The notes below the pieces were generated by a model that had not been told where the DNA came from, searched no databases, and saw only the letters and a list, made by a program, of their open reading frames with translations. A DNA stretch of 64,000 bases from Flavobacterium beibuense. Lineage in GTDB: Bacteria > Bacteroidota > Bacteroidia > Flavobacteriales > Flavobacteriaceae. Shown here one piece after another: positions 8,646 to 17,369 of the stretch. The position numbers and the translations under genes are program-made. Where the stretch lies: the NCBI RefSeq assembly GCF_004151245.1, contig NZ_JUIW01000003.1, positions 186,001 to 250,000 on the forward strand. Reading direction: 5' to 3'. Numbering within the stretch: position 1 is the first letter of the stretch; each line of letters begins with the position of its first letter.

Positions 8646-9470
8646 ATGACCATTAACTGCAAAGGCACTCTTATAGACCTTACACAACCCAAAGTTATGG
8701 GGATACTTAACTGTACACCCGATTCTTTTTTTGACGGAGGGAAGTATAAAGCGGAAACCGAATTTATAAAACAGGCAGAGCGTATTTTAACCGAAGGTGC
8801 CGATTTTATTGATGTAGGAGCTTACTCAACCAAGCCTAATGCCGACTTTGTAAGCGAAGAAGAGGAACTGGCTAGAATGGTGCCTGCCGTTGAGCTGATA
8901 CTGAAGCATTTTCCGGAAGCGATTATATCGGCAGATACATTTAGGGCAGCCGTTGTCAAAGCAGCTATTGAGGCCGGTGCTGCCATAGTGAATGATATTG
9001 CTGCCGGAGGCCTTGACGATAAGATGGTGCAAACGGTAGGGGAGCTTAAAGTACCTTACATAATGATGCACATGCGTGGTACGCCGCAAACCATGACAAA
9101 GCTTACTGACTATGAGGATATCGTAAAAGAAATGTTGCTGTATTTTTCTCAAAAAACAGCCGAAGCCCGTAGTTTTGGTATAGATGATATTATTATAGAT
9201 CCCGGTTTTGGTTTTGCAAAAACACTGCAGCAAAACTATGAAGTGCTTAACAAAATGGAACTGTTTAAAATGACAGAACTCCCAATATTAGCGGGTGTAT
9301 CCCGTAAATCGATGATCTATAAACTGCTTGGTATAACGCCACAGGAAGCACTTAACGGAACTACCGTATTAAATACCGTAGCACTAAGTAAGGGTGCCAA
9401 TATTTTAAGGGTACACGATGTTAAGGAAGCGGTTGAGGCAGTAAAAATTATGATGAATTTTAAATTATAA
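8646..9470 (+). CDS. folP: Dihydropteroate synthase
   Basis: Condenses 6-hydroxymethyl-7,8-dihydropterin pyrophosphate with p-aminobenzoate in folate synthesis; the protein is cytoplasmic. The 274-residue length is normal. Signature stretches are MGILNCTPDSFFDGG near the N-terminus, the DVGAYSTKP loop, the IIIDPGFGFAKT motif and the GVSRKSMI motif, all in family order. It is monocistronic here: divergent from the DUF1599 gene and convergent with rlmH. Confidence 0.97.
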   Translation: MTINCKGTLIDLTQPKVMGILNCTPDSFFDGGKYKAETEFIKQAERILTEGADFIDVGAYSTKPNADFVSEEEELARMVPAVELILKHFPEAIISADTFRAAVVKAAIEAGAAIVNDIAAGGLDDKMVQTVGELKVPYIMMHMRGTPQTMTKLTDYEDIVKEMLLYFSQKTAEARSFGIDDIIIDPGFGFAKTLQQNYEVLNKMELFKMTELPILAGVSRKSMIYKLLGITPQEALNGTTVLNTVALSKGANILRVHDVKEAVEAVKIMMNFKL

Positions 9471-9514
9471 ATTTTAAATGAGGTTTCGCTTCATTCTTTA
9501 CAAATGAAGATGCA

Positions 9515-9543
9515 GCTTGTCATCCCGACGCAGGAGGGATCTC
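9515..9543 (+). repeat. Dispersed-repeat relative, copy 1
   Basis: The segment TTGTCATCCCGACG-CAGGAGGGATCTC in the folP/rlmH gap belongs to a family of short GTCAT...GGAG...ATCTC elements that I recall as common between genes in Flavobacterium. A more diverged copy in the same orientation lies at 10106-10137, on the other side of rlmH. Function unknown. Confidence 0.5.
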
Positions 9544-9582
9544 AATTTAAAATCTAAAATTCAGAATTTAAAATAATGCCTC

Positions 9583-10056
9583 TTACTGATGATGATAAGG
9601 CTCATTCCTCAAAATGGTAAAGCCCCTGTAAAGCTGCTCGATAAAGAAAAGACGTACCATTTGGTGACTGAAGGTCATAGCCGAAAGTGATATTTTACCC
9701 TGTGCTTTAGCGTATACCGCCTGTGAGAATCCGTATGGGCCGCCAATAACATAAACCAGTGTTTTTACCCCTGAGTTCATCTTCTTTTGCAGTTCTTCTG
9801 AAAAACCAACACTGGAAAACGATTTTCCGTTTTCGTCAAGCAGAATTAGCTGATCGGTAGGGGAAAGCTTAGATAGTATCAGTTCACCTTCCTTTTCCTT
9901 TTGTTGCGCTTCGCTAAGGTTCTTTACGGTTTTTATGTCCGGTATAATTTCCAAATCAAACTTTACATAAAACGACAGCCTTTTTGTGTAATCGTCTATT
10001 AACGTTTGCAGGGCTTTGTTATCGGTTTTGCCTATAGCGAACAGTTTAATATTCAT
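9583..10056 (-). CDS. rlmH: 23S rRNA (pseudouridine-1915-N3)-methyltransferase
   Basis: SPOUT-class methyltransferase that uses S-adenosylmethionine to methylate pseudouridine 1915 of 23S rRNA on the assembled 70S ribosome. 157 residues is the family size. The C-terminal trefoil-knot motifs are clear: VYVIGGPYGFS, ISLSAMTFSHQMVRLFFIEQ, then the invariant tail YRGFTILRNEPYHHQ. It is flanked by two short dispersed-repeat relatives and has a 15-bp tandem repeat directly upstream. A -7-like TATCTTTG occurs at 10093-10086 on the minus strand. Confidence 0.98.
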   Translation of the reverse strand: MNIKLFAIGKTDNKALQTLIDDYTKRLSFYVKFDLEIIPDIKTVKNLSEAQQKEKEGELILSKLSPTDQLILLDENGKSFSSVGFSEELQKKMNSGVKTLVYVIGGPYGFSQAVYAKAQGKISLSAMTFSHQMVRLFFIEQLYRGFTILRNEPYHHQ

Positions 10057-10060
10057 GCTT

Positions 10061-10090
10061 TTTAGAGTTGCAGCGTTTAGAGTTGCAAAG
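10061..10090. repeat. 15-bp tandem repeat upstream of rlmH
   Basis: TTTAGAGTTGCAGCG is followed directly by TTTAGAGTTGCAAAG: two 15-bp units sharing their first 12 bases. They fill the region between the rlmH start codon (10056) and its putative -7 element. Confidence 0.6.
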
Positions 10091-10105
10091 ATACAAAGTT
10101 ATATA

Positions 10106-10137
10106 GAAGCTGTCATTTCAACATTAGGAGAAATCTC
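10106..10137 (+). repeat. Dispersed-repeat relative, copy 2 (diverged)
   Basis: GCTGTCATTTCAACATTAGG-AGAAATCTC has the same scaffold as 9515-9543 (TGTCAT, about 12 bases, GGAG, then ATCTC) in the same orientation. It overlaps the 3' end of the adjacent membrane protein gene. Confidence 0.4.
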
Positions 10138-10609
10138 TAATGTGCTTTTCAACAGCAGTTTTGTTTTCCTTTTTGATTCTTTTTAAGCTGAAATACTTCA
10201 TTATAAAAATAAATGGAGTTGTAAATATATATGAGGTAATAATTACTAATGCAAAAGCAAGGGCTTCTCTGTCAGGAAAATTAGCATTCAAGACAGATCC
10301 TATTATTGCGGGGATAAAGAATAATAAACTATAAACAAAATTTAAGATTAATAAACCTAGAGCTATTATACTATTTTTTGATAGGATAAACTTTTTATTT
10401 CCAAAAACTAAAACAAAAGGTATAAACAGCACACATGCTCCATATATAACAGATTGTAAAATACAGATACCGCTATCGTCTGCCAAAAAAATGGTTAATC
10501 CAAGCAAAAATGTCTGTATAGCTGCAATACTATAAAACATTATAAGCCGCTTCCACGGATTGTAAGGTTTAGGTTGTAAAAATTCTTCTTCGCTTAATAA
10601 ATCATTCAT
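10124..10609 (-). CDS. Four-helix membrane protein, tandem paralogue 3 of 3
   Basis: A 161-residue integral membrane protein of unknown function. It begins with a cytoplasmic motif (NDLLSEEEFLQPKPYNPWKR) shared with the next two genes upstream. Four hydrophobic helices follow, with a VFGNKKFIL motif after helix 2 and a lysine-rich C-terminal tail. Its ATG overlaps the TGA of the upstream paralogue by four bases. It ends within the diverged dispersed repeat at 10106-10137. I recognise no named domain. Confidence 0.8.
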   Translation of the reverse strand: MNDLLSEEEFLQPKPYNPWKRLIMFYSIAAIQTFLLGLTIFLADDSGICILQSVIYGACVLFIPFVLVFGNKKFILSKNSIIALGLLILNFVYSLLFFIPAIIGSVLNANFPDREALAFALVIITSYIFTTPFIFIMKYFSLKRIKKENKTAVEKHIRDFS

Positions 10610-11100
10610 GCTGTAATAATCTGTTTTTGCTTCTTTTTACGAAGGTAAATTAAAATAGGCAGGCATAGTAAAAATGAGACGATTCCATAAAGAGTCATAA
10701 ATAATACCCCCATAAATATTTTTTCATCAATGATAGAAGTTAAACTGTCTTTGTTCATACCATTTATAAACCCCATTGTTAATCGCCATAGTATAGAAAA
10801 GAAATAAGAGCAGTACACTCCCAGCATCACGGCTAATAAAATAGTCTTATATTGTGTTTTGTAGATATTCTTTTTTTTTCCGAAAGTAATTACAAAGGGT
10901 AACAGGAATATTGAGCCAATGCAAATGTATAAGGCAATGGTTGAAATGTTTAGAGTCATGTCCGGCTGTCCGAAAAAAAATAATATCATATTAAAAAGGA
11001 ATACAATGCTTATTTCAATTCCATAGCACAGGAAGAACCATCTCCAGGGGTTATAGGCTTTAGGTTGTATAAATTCCTCTTCGTTAAGTAGGTTTTGCAT
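10606..11100 (-). CDS. Four-helix membrane protein, tandem paralogue 2 of 3
   Basis: A 164-residue paralogue of its neighbours on both sides. It has the N-terminal motif QNLLNEEEFIQPKAYNPWRW, four transmembrane helices (about 22-44, 52-72, 83-104 and 126-152), the TFGKKKNIY motif after helix 2, and a basic tail (YLRKKKQK). Its start overlaps the stop of the upstream paralogue by one base (TAATG) and its TGA overlaps the start of the next (ATGA), so the three genes form one coupled unit. No function is assigned. Confidence 0.8.
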   Translation of the reverse strand: MQNLLNEEEFIQPKAYNPWRWFFLCYGIEISIVFLFNMILFFFGQPDMTLNISTIALYICIGSIFLLPFVITFGKKKNIYKTQYKTILLAVMLGVYCSYFFSILWRLTMGFINGMNKDSLTSIIDEKIFMGVLFMTLYGIVSFLLCLPILIYLRKKKQKQIITA

Positions 11101-11570
11101 TATATAGTTGCTTTTTTACGTTTATATTTTACAATAAATAGAATAATAAGTAATGAAACGGCTCCATAAATCATAAAAACTAATAACCCTGTAAAATCCT
11201 GACGTTTAAAAAAGTGTCCGGGTAGCAGTAGAGAAAAGTTATTTAACTTTAAAGCTTCTCCAAGCTTGATATGTAATGTAGTAAAAAACCAAGAGTTAAA
11301 AGCCATTAGTGTTACAGCAGTAATAAGCGTTGGGTAGTCGGTATGGTAAATAGTTTTGTTTTTTCCAAAAACCATTATGAATGGAGAAGTCATAATAAAT
11401 ACGAACATTGCTACAGAGGCAATTGATGTAATTCGATGAGGAATAATATTTACCAGATTTATTACAAGTCCCAAAAAAACAAACGCTATCCCGTAGTAGG
11501 TAATAAACCATTTCCACGGATTGTATTTTACTGGCTTGACAAAATCTTTTTCGTTAAGTAGGTTTTGCAT
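11100..11570 (-). CDS. Four-helix membrane protein, tandem paralogue 1 of 3
   Basis: A 156-residue protein that is first in the triplet. It shares the N-terminal motif (QNLLNEKDFVKPVKYNPWKW), four predicted helices, the VFGKNKTIY motif after helix 2 and a basic C-terminus (KYKRKKATI). The first 12 codons are very similar to those of the second paralogue, also in DNA, pointing to a fairly recent duplication. It is divergent from nadC across a 120-bp AT-rich gap. No known domain is recognised. Confidence 0.8.
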   Translation of the reverse strand: MQNLLNEKDFVKPVKYNPWKWFITYYGIAFVFLGLVINLVNIIPHRITSIASVAMFVFIMTSPFIMVFGKNKTIYHTDYPTLITAVTLMAFNSWFFTTLHIKLGEALKLNNFSLLLPGHFFKRQDFTGLLVFMIYGAVSLLIILFIVKYKRKKATI

Positions 11571-11690
11571 TGGTGTGGTAAGTAAGGTTATAAAGCAAAT
11601 ATAGAAAATTACCCTTACGTTACCTCTGCAAACATTCGCTTCCCATTTCCAAAAAAAACCATTACTTTAGCGTTACTATAATAAATACTG

Positions 11691-12548
11691 ATGATTTCGG
11701 ATACTCAATTTCAAAAAGAACTCGATATAATTATTGCAAATGCCATAAGGGAAGACGTAGGTGACGGCGACCATAGTTCGCTGGCTTGTATACCCGCAAC
11801 AGCTACAGGACGCGCTAAACTTTTAGTAAAGGACGAAGGCATACTTGCCGGGGTAGACTTTGCAAAACAGGTATTTGCCTATGTAGACCCAAACCTTGCA
11901 ATAGAAGTGTTTTTACAGGATGGTACTCCCGTAAAATATGGCGATGTAGCTTTTCATGTTTCTGGTAGTTCGCAGTCTATCCTTAAAGCCGAAAGGCTTG
12001 TGCTTAACGCCATGCAGCGTATGAGTGCCATTGCAACAAAGACAAAAAAATATGTAGATATACTGGAAGGTACGGGTACAAAAGTATTGGATACCCGCAA
12101 GACCACTCCGGGAATACGCGCACTGGAAAAATGGGCCGTGAAAATAGGAGGGGGCGAAAACCACCGCTTTGCCCTGTATGATATGGTAATGCTTAAAGAC
12201 AACCACATCGACTTTGCAGGTGGAATTACCCAGGCCATTACAAAAACAAACGAGTATCTTAAAGCTAATAATCTTGACCTTAAGATAATTGTTGAGGCAC
12301 GTGATTTGGATGAGGTTCGCGAAATAATAGCAAACCCGGGTGTACACCGTATATTGCTTGATAATTTTGATTATGAGCAAACCAGAGAGGCCGTAGCGCT
12401 TATTGGCGATTACTGCCAAACCGAATCGTCGGGAGGTATAAACGAAAATACCATGCGCCATTATGCCGAGTGTGGTGTAGACTTTATATCATCGGGGGCG
12501 TTAACCCATTCAATCTATAATCTTGACTTAAGCTTAAAAGCCTTTTAA
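11691..12548 (+). CDS. nadC: Nicotinate-nucleotide pyrophosphorylase (carboxylating)
   Basis: Converts quinolinate and PRPP to nicotinate mononucleotide in de novo NAD synthesis. The 285 residues contain the type II PRTase signatures: EDVGDGDHSS near the N-terminus, the phosphate-binding DTRKTTPGIRALEKWAV, GGGENHRFALYD, the MLKDNHI helix, and the C-terminal ESSGGI and ISSGALTHS loops. The stop overlaps the start of the YihY family gene by one base (TAATG). nadA and nadB are not in the window. Confidence 0.97.
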   Translation: MISDTQFQKELDIIIANAIREDVGDGDHSSLACIPATATGRAKLLVKDEGILAGVDFAKQVFAYVDPNLAIEVFLQDGTPVKYGDVAFHVSGSSQSILKAERLVLNAMQRMSAIATKTKKYVDILEGTGTKVLDTRKTTPGIRALEKWAVKIGGGENHRFALYDMVMLKDNHIDFAGGITQAITKTNEYLKANNLDLKIIVEARDLDEVREIIANPGVHRILLDNFDYEQTREAVALIGDYCQTESSGGINENTMRHYAECGVDFISSGALTHSIYNLDLSLKAF

Positions 12549-13474
12549 TGTCACTAGAACTGGAACATAAACTGGAGCGCACGCCCGTTATAAAGTACCT
12601 GGTAAAGTTTGGTAAAAGTATCAAGCTGCCATGGGGGGAGGGGCTTACGCTGTATCACCTTACAGAGCTTTATATAACCGGTATTGTAAAAGGCGACGTG
12701 TCTTACCGTGCCGGTGCCATTGCATTCAGCTTTTTTATGTCGCTGTTTCCTTTTGCGCTGTTTATACTTAACCTTATACCTAAAATTCCGGTACAGGGCT
12801 TTCAGGCCGACTTTATGCAGTTTGTGCAGGAAAACGTTCCGCCCAATACTTTTTATGCCATAAAGGACATTCTGGACGATATTATGGAAAACAGTTACGG
12901 CAGCCTCCTTTCTACAGGTATCTTGCTGGCCATTCTACTGATGTCTAACGGAATGAACGCCATCCTTAGCGGATTTCAGTCGTCACTGCACATTACCATA
13001 AAACGCAGCTATTTCAGGCAGTATGCAGTTGCAATCGGGCTGTCGCTAATGCTGTCTGTAATATTACTGATCACTGTTGCGGCTATCGTTACATTACAGG
13101 TAATTATAGAGCAGCTTAAAAGCCGTGGCTTTTTAACCGATGATGTTATTTATTTAGAACTTGGCCGTTATGCTTTCCTTATCCTTATGGTATTAACAAT
13201 TACTTCGTTGCTCTTTAAGTTTGCAGCTAAGGAGACGAAGGGTGCAGCATTCTTTAGCTATGGTTCGGTTTTTACCACTATACTGTTTGTAATAACGTCT
13301 TATGTATTCGGTATTTACGTGCTAAGGTTTGCGCAGTACAATAAACTATACGGATCAATTGGTACGCTTCTTGTACTTATGCTTTACATATGGATTAACT
13401 GTTTTATTTTGCTTTTAGGATTCGAATTAAATGCGTTAATTCATAAATTAAAACGGAAAAATTTATATATTTAA
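12548..13474 (+). CDS. YihY/BrkB family membrane protein
   Basis: A 308-residue inner-membrane protein with about six hydrophobic segments. The family hallmarks are present: a cytoplasmic N-terminus, RAGAIAFSFFMSLFPF at the first helix, a region around LLSTGILLAILLMSNGM, and a C-terminal segment (YGSIGTLLVLMLYIWINCFI) followed by LGFELNALI. The family was once called ribonuclease BN, but that activity belongs to another protein; its role is unclear. It is coupled to nadC by a TAATG overlap. Confidence 0.92.
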   Translation: MSLELEHKLERTPVIKYLVKFGKSIKLPWGEGLTLYHLTELYITGIVKGDVSYRAGAIAFSFFMSLFPFALFILNLIPKIPVQGFQADFMQFVQENVPPNTFYAIKDILDDIMENSYGSLLSTGILLAILLMSNGMNAILSGFQSSLHITIKRSYFRQYAVAIGLSLMLSVILLITVAAIVTLQVIIEQLKSRGFLTDDVIYLELGRYAFLILMVLTITSLLFKFAAKETKGAAFFSYGSVFTTILFVITSYVFGIYVLRFAQYNKLYGSIGTLLVLMLYIWINCFILLLGFELNALIHKLKRKNLYI

Positions 13475-13495
13475 CAAAACTTAAATGCATTTTTT

Positions 13496-13924
13496 ATGAA
13501 GAAGTACTTTTTAACAGTATTGTTTATTGCAATAGCCGGAGTATTTTCGGCAAGTGCTCAGGTAACCGGAAAATGGAAAACCATTGATGATGAGACTGGT
13601 GAGGAAAAATCTATTGTAGAGATTTATGAGAAGGATGGTAAAATTTACGGAAAAGTAGTAGAGATACTAAATCCGGCGAAGAAAGATGCAAAATGTACTA
13701 AATGTTCGGGTGCGGATAAAGACAAGCCTATTTTAGGACTTGTAATTATAAAAGGACTTACAAAAGATGGTGATGAATATACCGATGGTGATATTCTTGA
13801 TCCTAATAAAGGAAAACTTTACAGCTGTACCGTTAAGCTTGATGGTAAGGACAAGCTTGATGTAAGGGGATACGTTGGATTTTCGTTCATCGGTCGTTCC
13901 CAAACGTGGCACAGGGTAAAGTAA
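13496..13924 (+). CDS. DUF2147 domain secreted protein
   Basis: A 142-residue exported protein. Residues 1-21 are a signal peptide ending ASA-Q. The mature part starts VTGKWKTIDDETGEEKS, then YGKVVEI, a CTKC pair, LGLVIIKGL, and a C-terminal segment with GYVGFSFIGRSQTWHRV, which is the DUF2147 pattern. The fold is a small beta-barrel; its function is not established. It follows the YihY family gene by 21 bp and is closed by a strong hairpin terminator. Confidence 0.9.
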   Translation: MKKYFLTVLFIAIAGVFSASAQVTGKWKTIDDETGEEKSIVEIYEKDGKIYGKVVEILNPAKKDAKCTKCSGADKDKPILGLVIIKGLTKDGDEYTDGDILDPNKGKLYSCTVKLDGKDKLDVRGYVGFSFIGRSQTWHRVK

Positions 13925-13952
13925 ATACCAAATAAACAAACACAATAGAGGG

Positions 13953-13986
13953 AAAACACTCCGGTAACGGAGTGTTTTTTTTTATT
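13953..13986 (+). terminator. Strong rho-independent terminator
   Basis: Perfect 11-bp stem AAAACACTCCG / CGGAGTGTTTT with a GTAA loop, followed by a long T-run. It ends the nadC, YihY, DUF2147 gene run. Confidence 0.88.
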
Positions 13987-14111
13987 TTTTAGTTTCTGAG
14001 TTGTTAAGATGCTAAGTTGGTTAAGTTGTATGAGTGAATATCAATACAGCAAGCCTTAAATATATTATCCGGTTGTTTTATATTTGTATTAAAATCTAAC
14101 TACAAGCCTGT

Positions 14112-16562
14112 ATGCCCTTTTTTATAGAAGTAATTTTACCGTTAGCGCTGCCAAAACCCTTTACTTATGCCATTAATGAGGCAGAGTATGGTTTTATAAA
14201 AAAAGGCATGCGTGTGGCAGTACCTTTTGGGCGTAATAAAATTTATACAGGCCTTGTTATCGATTTGCATCAAACTCCGCCACAACTTTATCAGGCAAAA
14301 GAAATTCATCAGATACTGGATGATTTTCCTATAGTAACCGAAATTCAGTTAAAGCACTGGGAATGGATAGCTTCTTATTACATGTGTAGTATAGGCGATG
14401 TGTATAAATCGGCTATGCCAAGCGGCTATCTTTTAGAAAGTGAAACCATTATTACTTCTAAGAAAGATTTCAGTATAAATGATACTCAGCTTTCTGATGA
14501 GGAGTATCTTGTATATGAAGCGCTGCAAACGCAGTCGGCACTCAAAATACAGGAGGTGGCAGCCATTCTCAACAAAAAGACAACCCTGCCGGTAATCAAT
14601 AAGCTTATTGCTAAGAATGCCATATCGCTACAGGAAGAAATAAATGAAAAATACAAGCCAAAAACCATACGCTATATTAGGATGCAGCCTGAGTTCCTTC
14701 AGGAAGACAACCTGAGCGGACTGATGGAAATACTATCCCGCGCCCAAAAACAAAGGGAAGCGGTAATGTATTATTTCCAGTTGCAGGCAAGGGAAAAGAA
14801 ACCGATAGCCGTAAAGCATTTTATGGAGGCTTCGGGAGCTACGGCAGCGGTGGTGAAATCGCTTGTAGATAAAGATATTTTTGAGGAATATCATCTTGAA
14901 GAAGACCGTGTGCAGTTTGAAAAGGCAGATGATTCGGCGTTTGGATTAAGTCCTAAACAGCAGGAAGCCTTTGATGGAATTAAAGATAGTTTTGAGGAAT
15001 TTCAGGTTACGCTGCTGCATGGTATAACCTCCAGTGGTAAGACCGAGATTTATATAAAACTAATAGAAGAGTTTATAAATAGTGGTAAACAGGTATTATA
15101 CCTGTTGCCCGAAATAGCCCTTACCACTCAGTTGGTTGTTAGGTTAACGGCTTATTTTGGTAATCAGGTGGCGGTTTTCCACTCAAAATATTCCAATAAC
15201 GAACGTATAGAAACCTGGCAACACGTATTGGAGGATTCCGAAAAAGCAAGGGTAATAATAGGGGCAAGATCGGCTTTATTCCTTCCGTTTAAGGATCTCG
15301 GACTAATAGTTATAGATGAAGAGCATGAGCAAACATTCAAACAACAGGATCCTGCGCCGCGCTATCACGCCCGTGATGCGGCTATAGTGCTTGCCGGAAT
15401 GTTTGATGCTAAGGTGCTGCTTGGGTCGGCTACTCCGGGAATAGAAACCTACTACAATGCTATCGGAGGGAAATATGGTTATGTGGAACTTAAGGAGCGA
15501 TACGGAAACGTAATGCCTCCCGAGATTGTATTGGTAGATCTTAAGGATAAATACAAGCGCAAACGCATGACGGGCCACTTTAGCGATACGCTTAATGAAG
15601 CTATTGCCGAAGCGTTGAGCGAGGGCAGGCAGGTAATATTGTTTCAAAACAGGAGAGGATTTTCACCATGGGTGGAATGTATGACCTGCGGGCACGTACC
15701 GCAATGTCCGCAATGTGATGTGAGTTTAACCTACTATAAGTTTAAAAACCAGTTGCGCTGCCATTACTGTGGCTATAGTATTGCAAACCCTACGCATTGC
15801 CATCAGTGCCACTCGACCGATTTGTCTACCAAAGGTTTTGGGACAGAGCAGATAGAAATGGAACTTAAAGAGCTGTTCCCGACTAAAAATGTGTGGCGAA
15901 TGGATCAGGATACCACACGGGGTAAATTTGGTTACGAAAAAATTATAGATGCCTTTAAAAATAAGGAAATAGATATACTGGTGGGTACACAGATGCTTGC
16001 CAAAGGACTGCATTTTGATAATGTAAGCCTGGTAGGTATCCTTAATGCTGATAATATGCTGTATCAGCCTGATTTTCGTGCTTTTGAACGTGCTTTCCAA
16101 ATGATGGTTCAGGTAGCAGGGAGAGCCGGGCGTAAGGATGTTAGGGGTAAGGTGCTTATTCAAACCTATAATCCGTTGCACAATATAATCCAACAGGTTA
16201 CCGATAACGATTATCCGGCCATGTATAAAGAGCAGGTGTATGAAAGGCATAACTTTAAATATCCTCCTTTTTACAGGCTTATAAGGCTAACGCTACGCCA
16301 AAGGGATTATGAAAAGCTAAAGGATGGCGCACTGTGGGTGTACAATGTGTTGTCTCAAAATTTAAATATGCCAGTACTTGGTCCTGAAGAACCTGCAATC
16401 AGCAGAATAAGAAATGAGTACATCCGTACGATAATGATAAAACTGCCTCAGGGGAATTCGTTGGGGGGTACGAAAAAGGCAATACGAAAGATACTGGACA
16501 GTTTTGACGCTGTCCCGCAATATAAATCAATAAAGATTACAGTTAACGTAGATCCTTATTAA
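14112..16562 (+). CDS. priA: Primosomal protein N' (replication restart helicase)
   Basis: An 816-residue superfamily 2 helicase that recognises stalled forks and reloads the replicative helicase. An N-terminal fork-binding domain is followed by the Walker A motif GITSSGKTE (about residue 305), DEEH box (about 401) and later helicase motifs (LLGSATPGIETY; FQNRRGF; VGTQMLAKGLHFDNV; QVAGRAGR). A zinc-binding insertion (about 523-565) has the expected cysteine pairs: CMTCGHVPQCPQC, CHYCG, CHQCH. A -7-like TATATTTG lies at 14079-14086. Its stop overlaps by four bases the stop of the convergent LytTR regulator gene. Confidence 0.97.
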   Translation: MPFFIEVILPLALPKPFTYAINEAEYGFIKKGMRVAVPFGRNKIYTGLVIDLHQTPPQLYQAKEIHQILDDFPIVTEIQLKHWEWIASYYMCSIGDVYKSAMPSGYLLESETIITSKKDFSINDTQLSDEEYLVYEALQTQSALKIQEVAAILNKKTTLPVINKLIAKNAISLQEEINEKYKPKTIRYIRMQPEFLQEDNLSGLMEILSRAQKQREAVMYYFQLQAREKKPIAVKHFMEASGATAAVVKSLVDKDIFEEYHLEEDRVQFEKADDSAFGLSPKQQEAFDGIKDSFEEFQVTLLHGITSSGKTEIYIKLIEEFINSGKQVLYLLPEIALTTQLVVRLTAYFGNQVAVFHSKYSNNERIETWQHVLEDSEKARVIIGARSALFLPFKDLGLIVIDEEHEQTFKQQDPAPRYHARDAAIVLAGMFDAKVLLGSATPGIETYYNAIGGKYGYVELKERYGNVMPPEIVLVDLKDKYKRKRMTGHFSDTLNEAIAEALSEGRQVILFQNRRGFSPWVECMTCGHVPQCPQCDVSLTYYKFKNQLRCHYCGYSIANPTHCHQCHSTDLSTKGFGTEQIEMELKELFPTKNVWRMDQDTTRGKFGYEKIIDAFKNKEIDILVGTQMLAKGLHFDNVSLVGILNADNMLYQPDFRAFERAFQMMVQVAGRAGRKDVRGKVLIQTYNPLHNIIQQVTDNDYPAMYKEQVYERHNFKYPPFYRLIRLTLRQRDYEKLKDGALWVYNVLSQNLNMPVLGPEEPAISRIRNEYIRTIMIKLPQGNSLGGTKKAIRKILDSFDAVPQYKSIKITVNVDPY

Positions 16563-17260
16563 GACGACGATTTGTTAAGCGCCTGCGCGAGTTCTTCCTT
16601 TTTGTTTCGGCTCAGCGGAATTTTTACCGGGCCAATCTCAGCAAATTTGCTGTTAAAGCGTTCTATGCGGTCTATGTTTATAATAAACGATTTGTGAACA
16701 CGCATAAATTTGTCGCTTGGAAGTTCGTTCTCAAAAGACTTCATGGTAGATAGCACCAAATGATTTTCGTCTTCGGTAATAATCTTTACATAATCGCCAT
16801 AAGCCTCAATCCACTTAATCTTAGAGATAAAAATCTTAAAGTTCTTAAGGTTACTTTTTATGAAGATAAAATCACCTTCGTCTTCCGTTCCTTCCTTTTT
16901 AAGGTTCTGCAGGTTAAGCGCTTTTTCAACGGCTTTATTAAAGCGGTCTTTTGTAATAGGTTTATGCAGGTAATCTATTGCAGCATAATCAAATGCTTTA
17001 AGCGCATAATCGGGTTTAGACGATACAACAATAATCTGAGGTCTTTTTTTAAGCCCGTCAAGTAGGTCAAACCCGCTTTGTACCGGCATTTCTATATCCA
17101 GAAACAAAAGGTCAACAGGTTTGCTCAGTATGCAATTACGTGTTTCCGATGCATTAGAGAAATCACCTACCAGGTTTAGATCCGGGTGATCGTTTACGAG
17201 CTTGGCAATCGTGATCCTATGTATTGTGCTATCGTCAACAACAACACAGTTAAGTTTCAT
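16559..17260 (-). CDS. LytTR-family response regulator
   Basis: A 233-residue two-component response regulator. The N-terminal receiver has D9 and D10, the phospho-acceptor D55 in LLFLDIEMP, S80 and K100 (YLHKP). From about residue 130 a LytTR DNA-binding domain follows (IKWIEAYGDYVKIITEDE; LPSDKFMRVHKSFIIN; GPVKIPLSRNKKEEL). Such proteins usually pair with a LytS-type histidine kinase; none is adjacent. A -7-like element TATATTTG lies at 17335-17328 on the minus strand, back to back with the rpsF promoter. It meets priA tail to tail. Confidence 0.93.
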   Translation of the reverse strand: MKLNCVVVDDSTIHRITIAKLVNDHPDLNLVGDFSNASETRNCILSKPVDLLFLDIEMPVQSGFDLLDGLKKRPQIIVVSSKPDYALKAFDYAAIDYLHKPITKDRFNKAVEKALNLQNLKKEGTEDEGDFIFIKSNLKNFKIFISKIKWIEAYGDYVKIITEDENHLVLSTMKSFENELPSDKFMRVHKSFIINIDRIERFNSKFAEIGPVKIPLSRNKKEELAQALNKSSS

Positions 17261-17369
17261 GATTAGTTAGATTTGTAACGTTTAGCAATGTTTTTCTTGT
17301 TTTAGTTTGGATAAATACAAATATAGATAAAAAATCTACTTTTTAACTTTTAAAAAACTACTTTTTGCG

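Noticed and set aside
11913..12461. 182-codon open frame opposite nadC
   Set aside because: Antisense to a gene with intact family motifs; the product is Cys/Tyr-rich with no recognisable domain.
15726..16250. 174-codon open frame opposite priA
   Set aside because: Antisense shadow of the helicase gene; no independent support.
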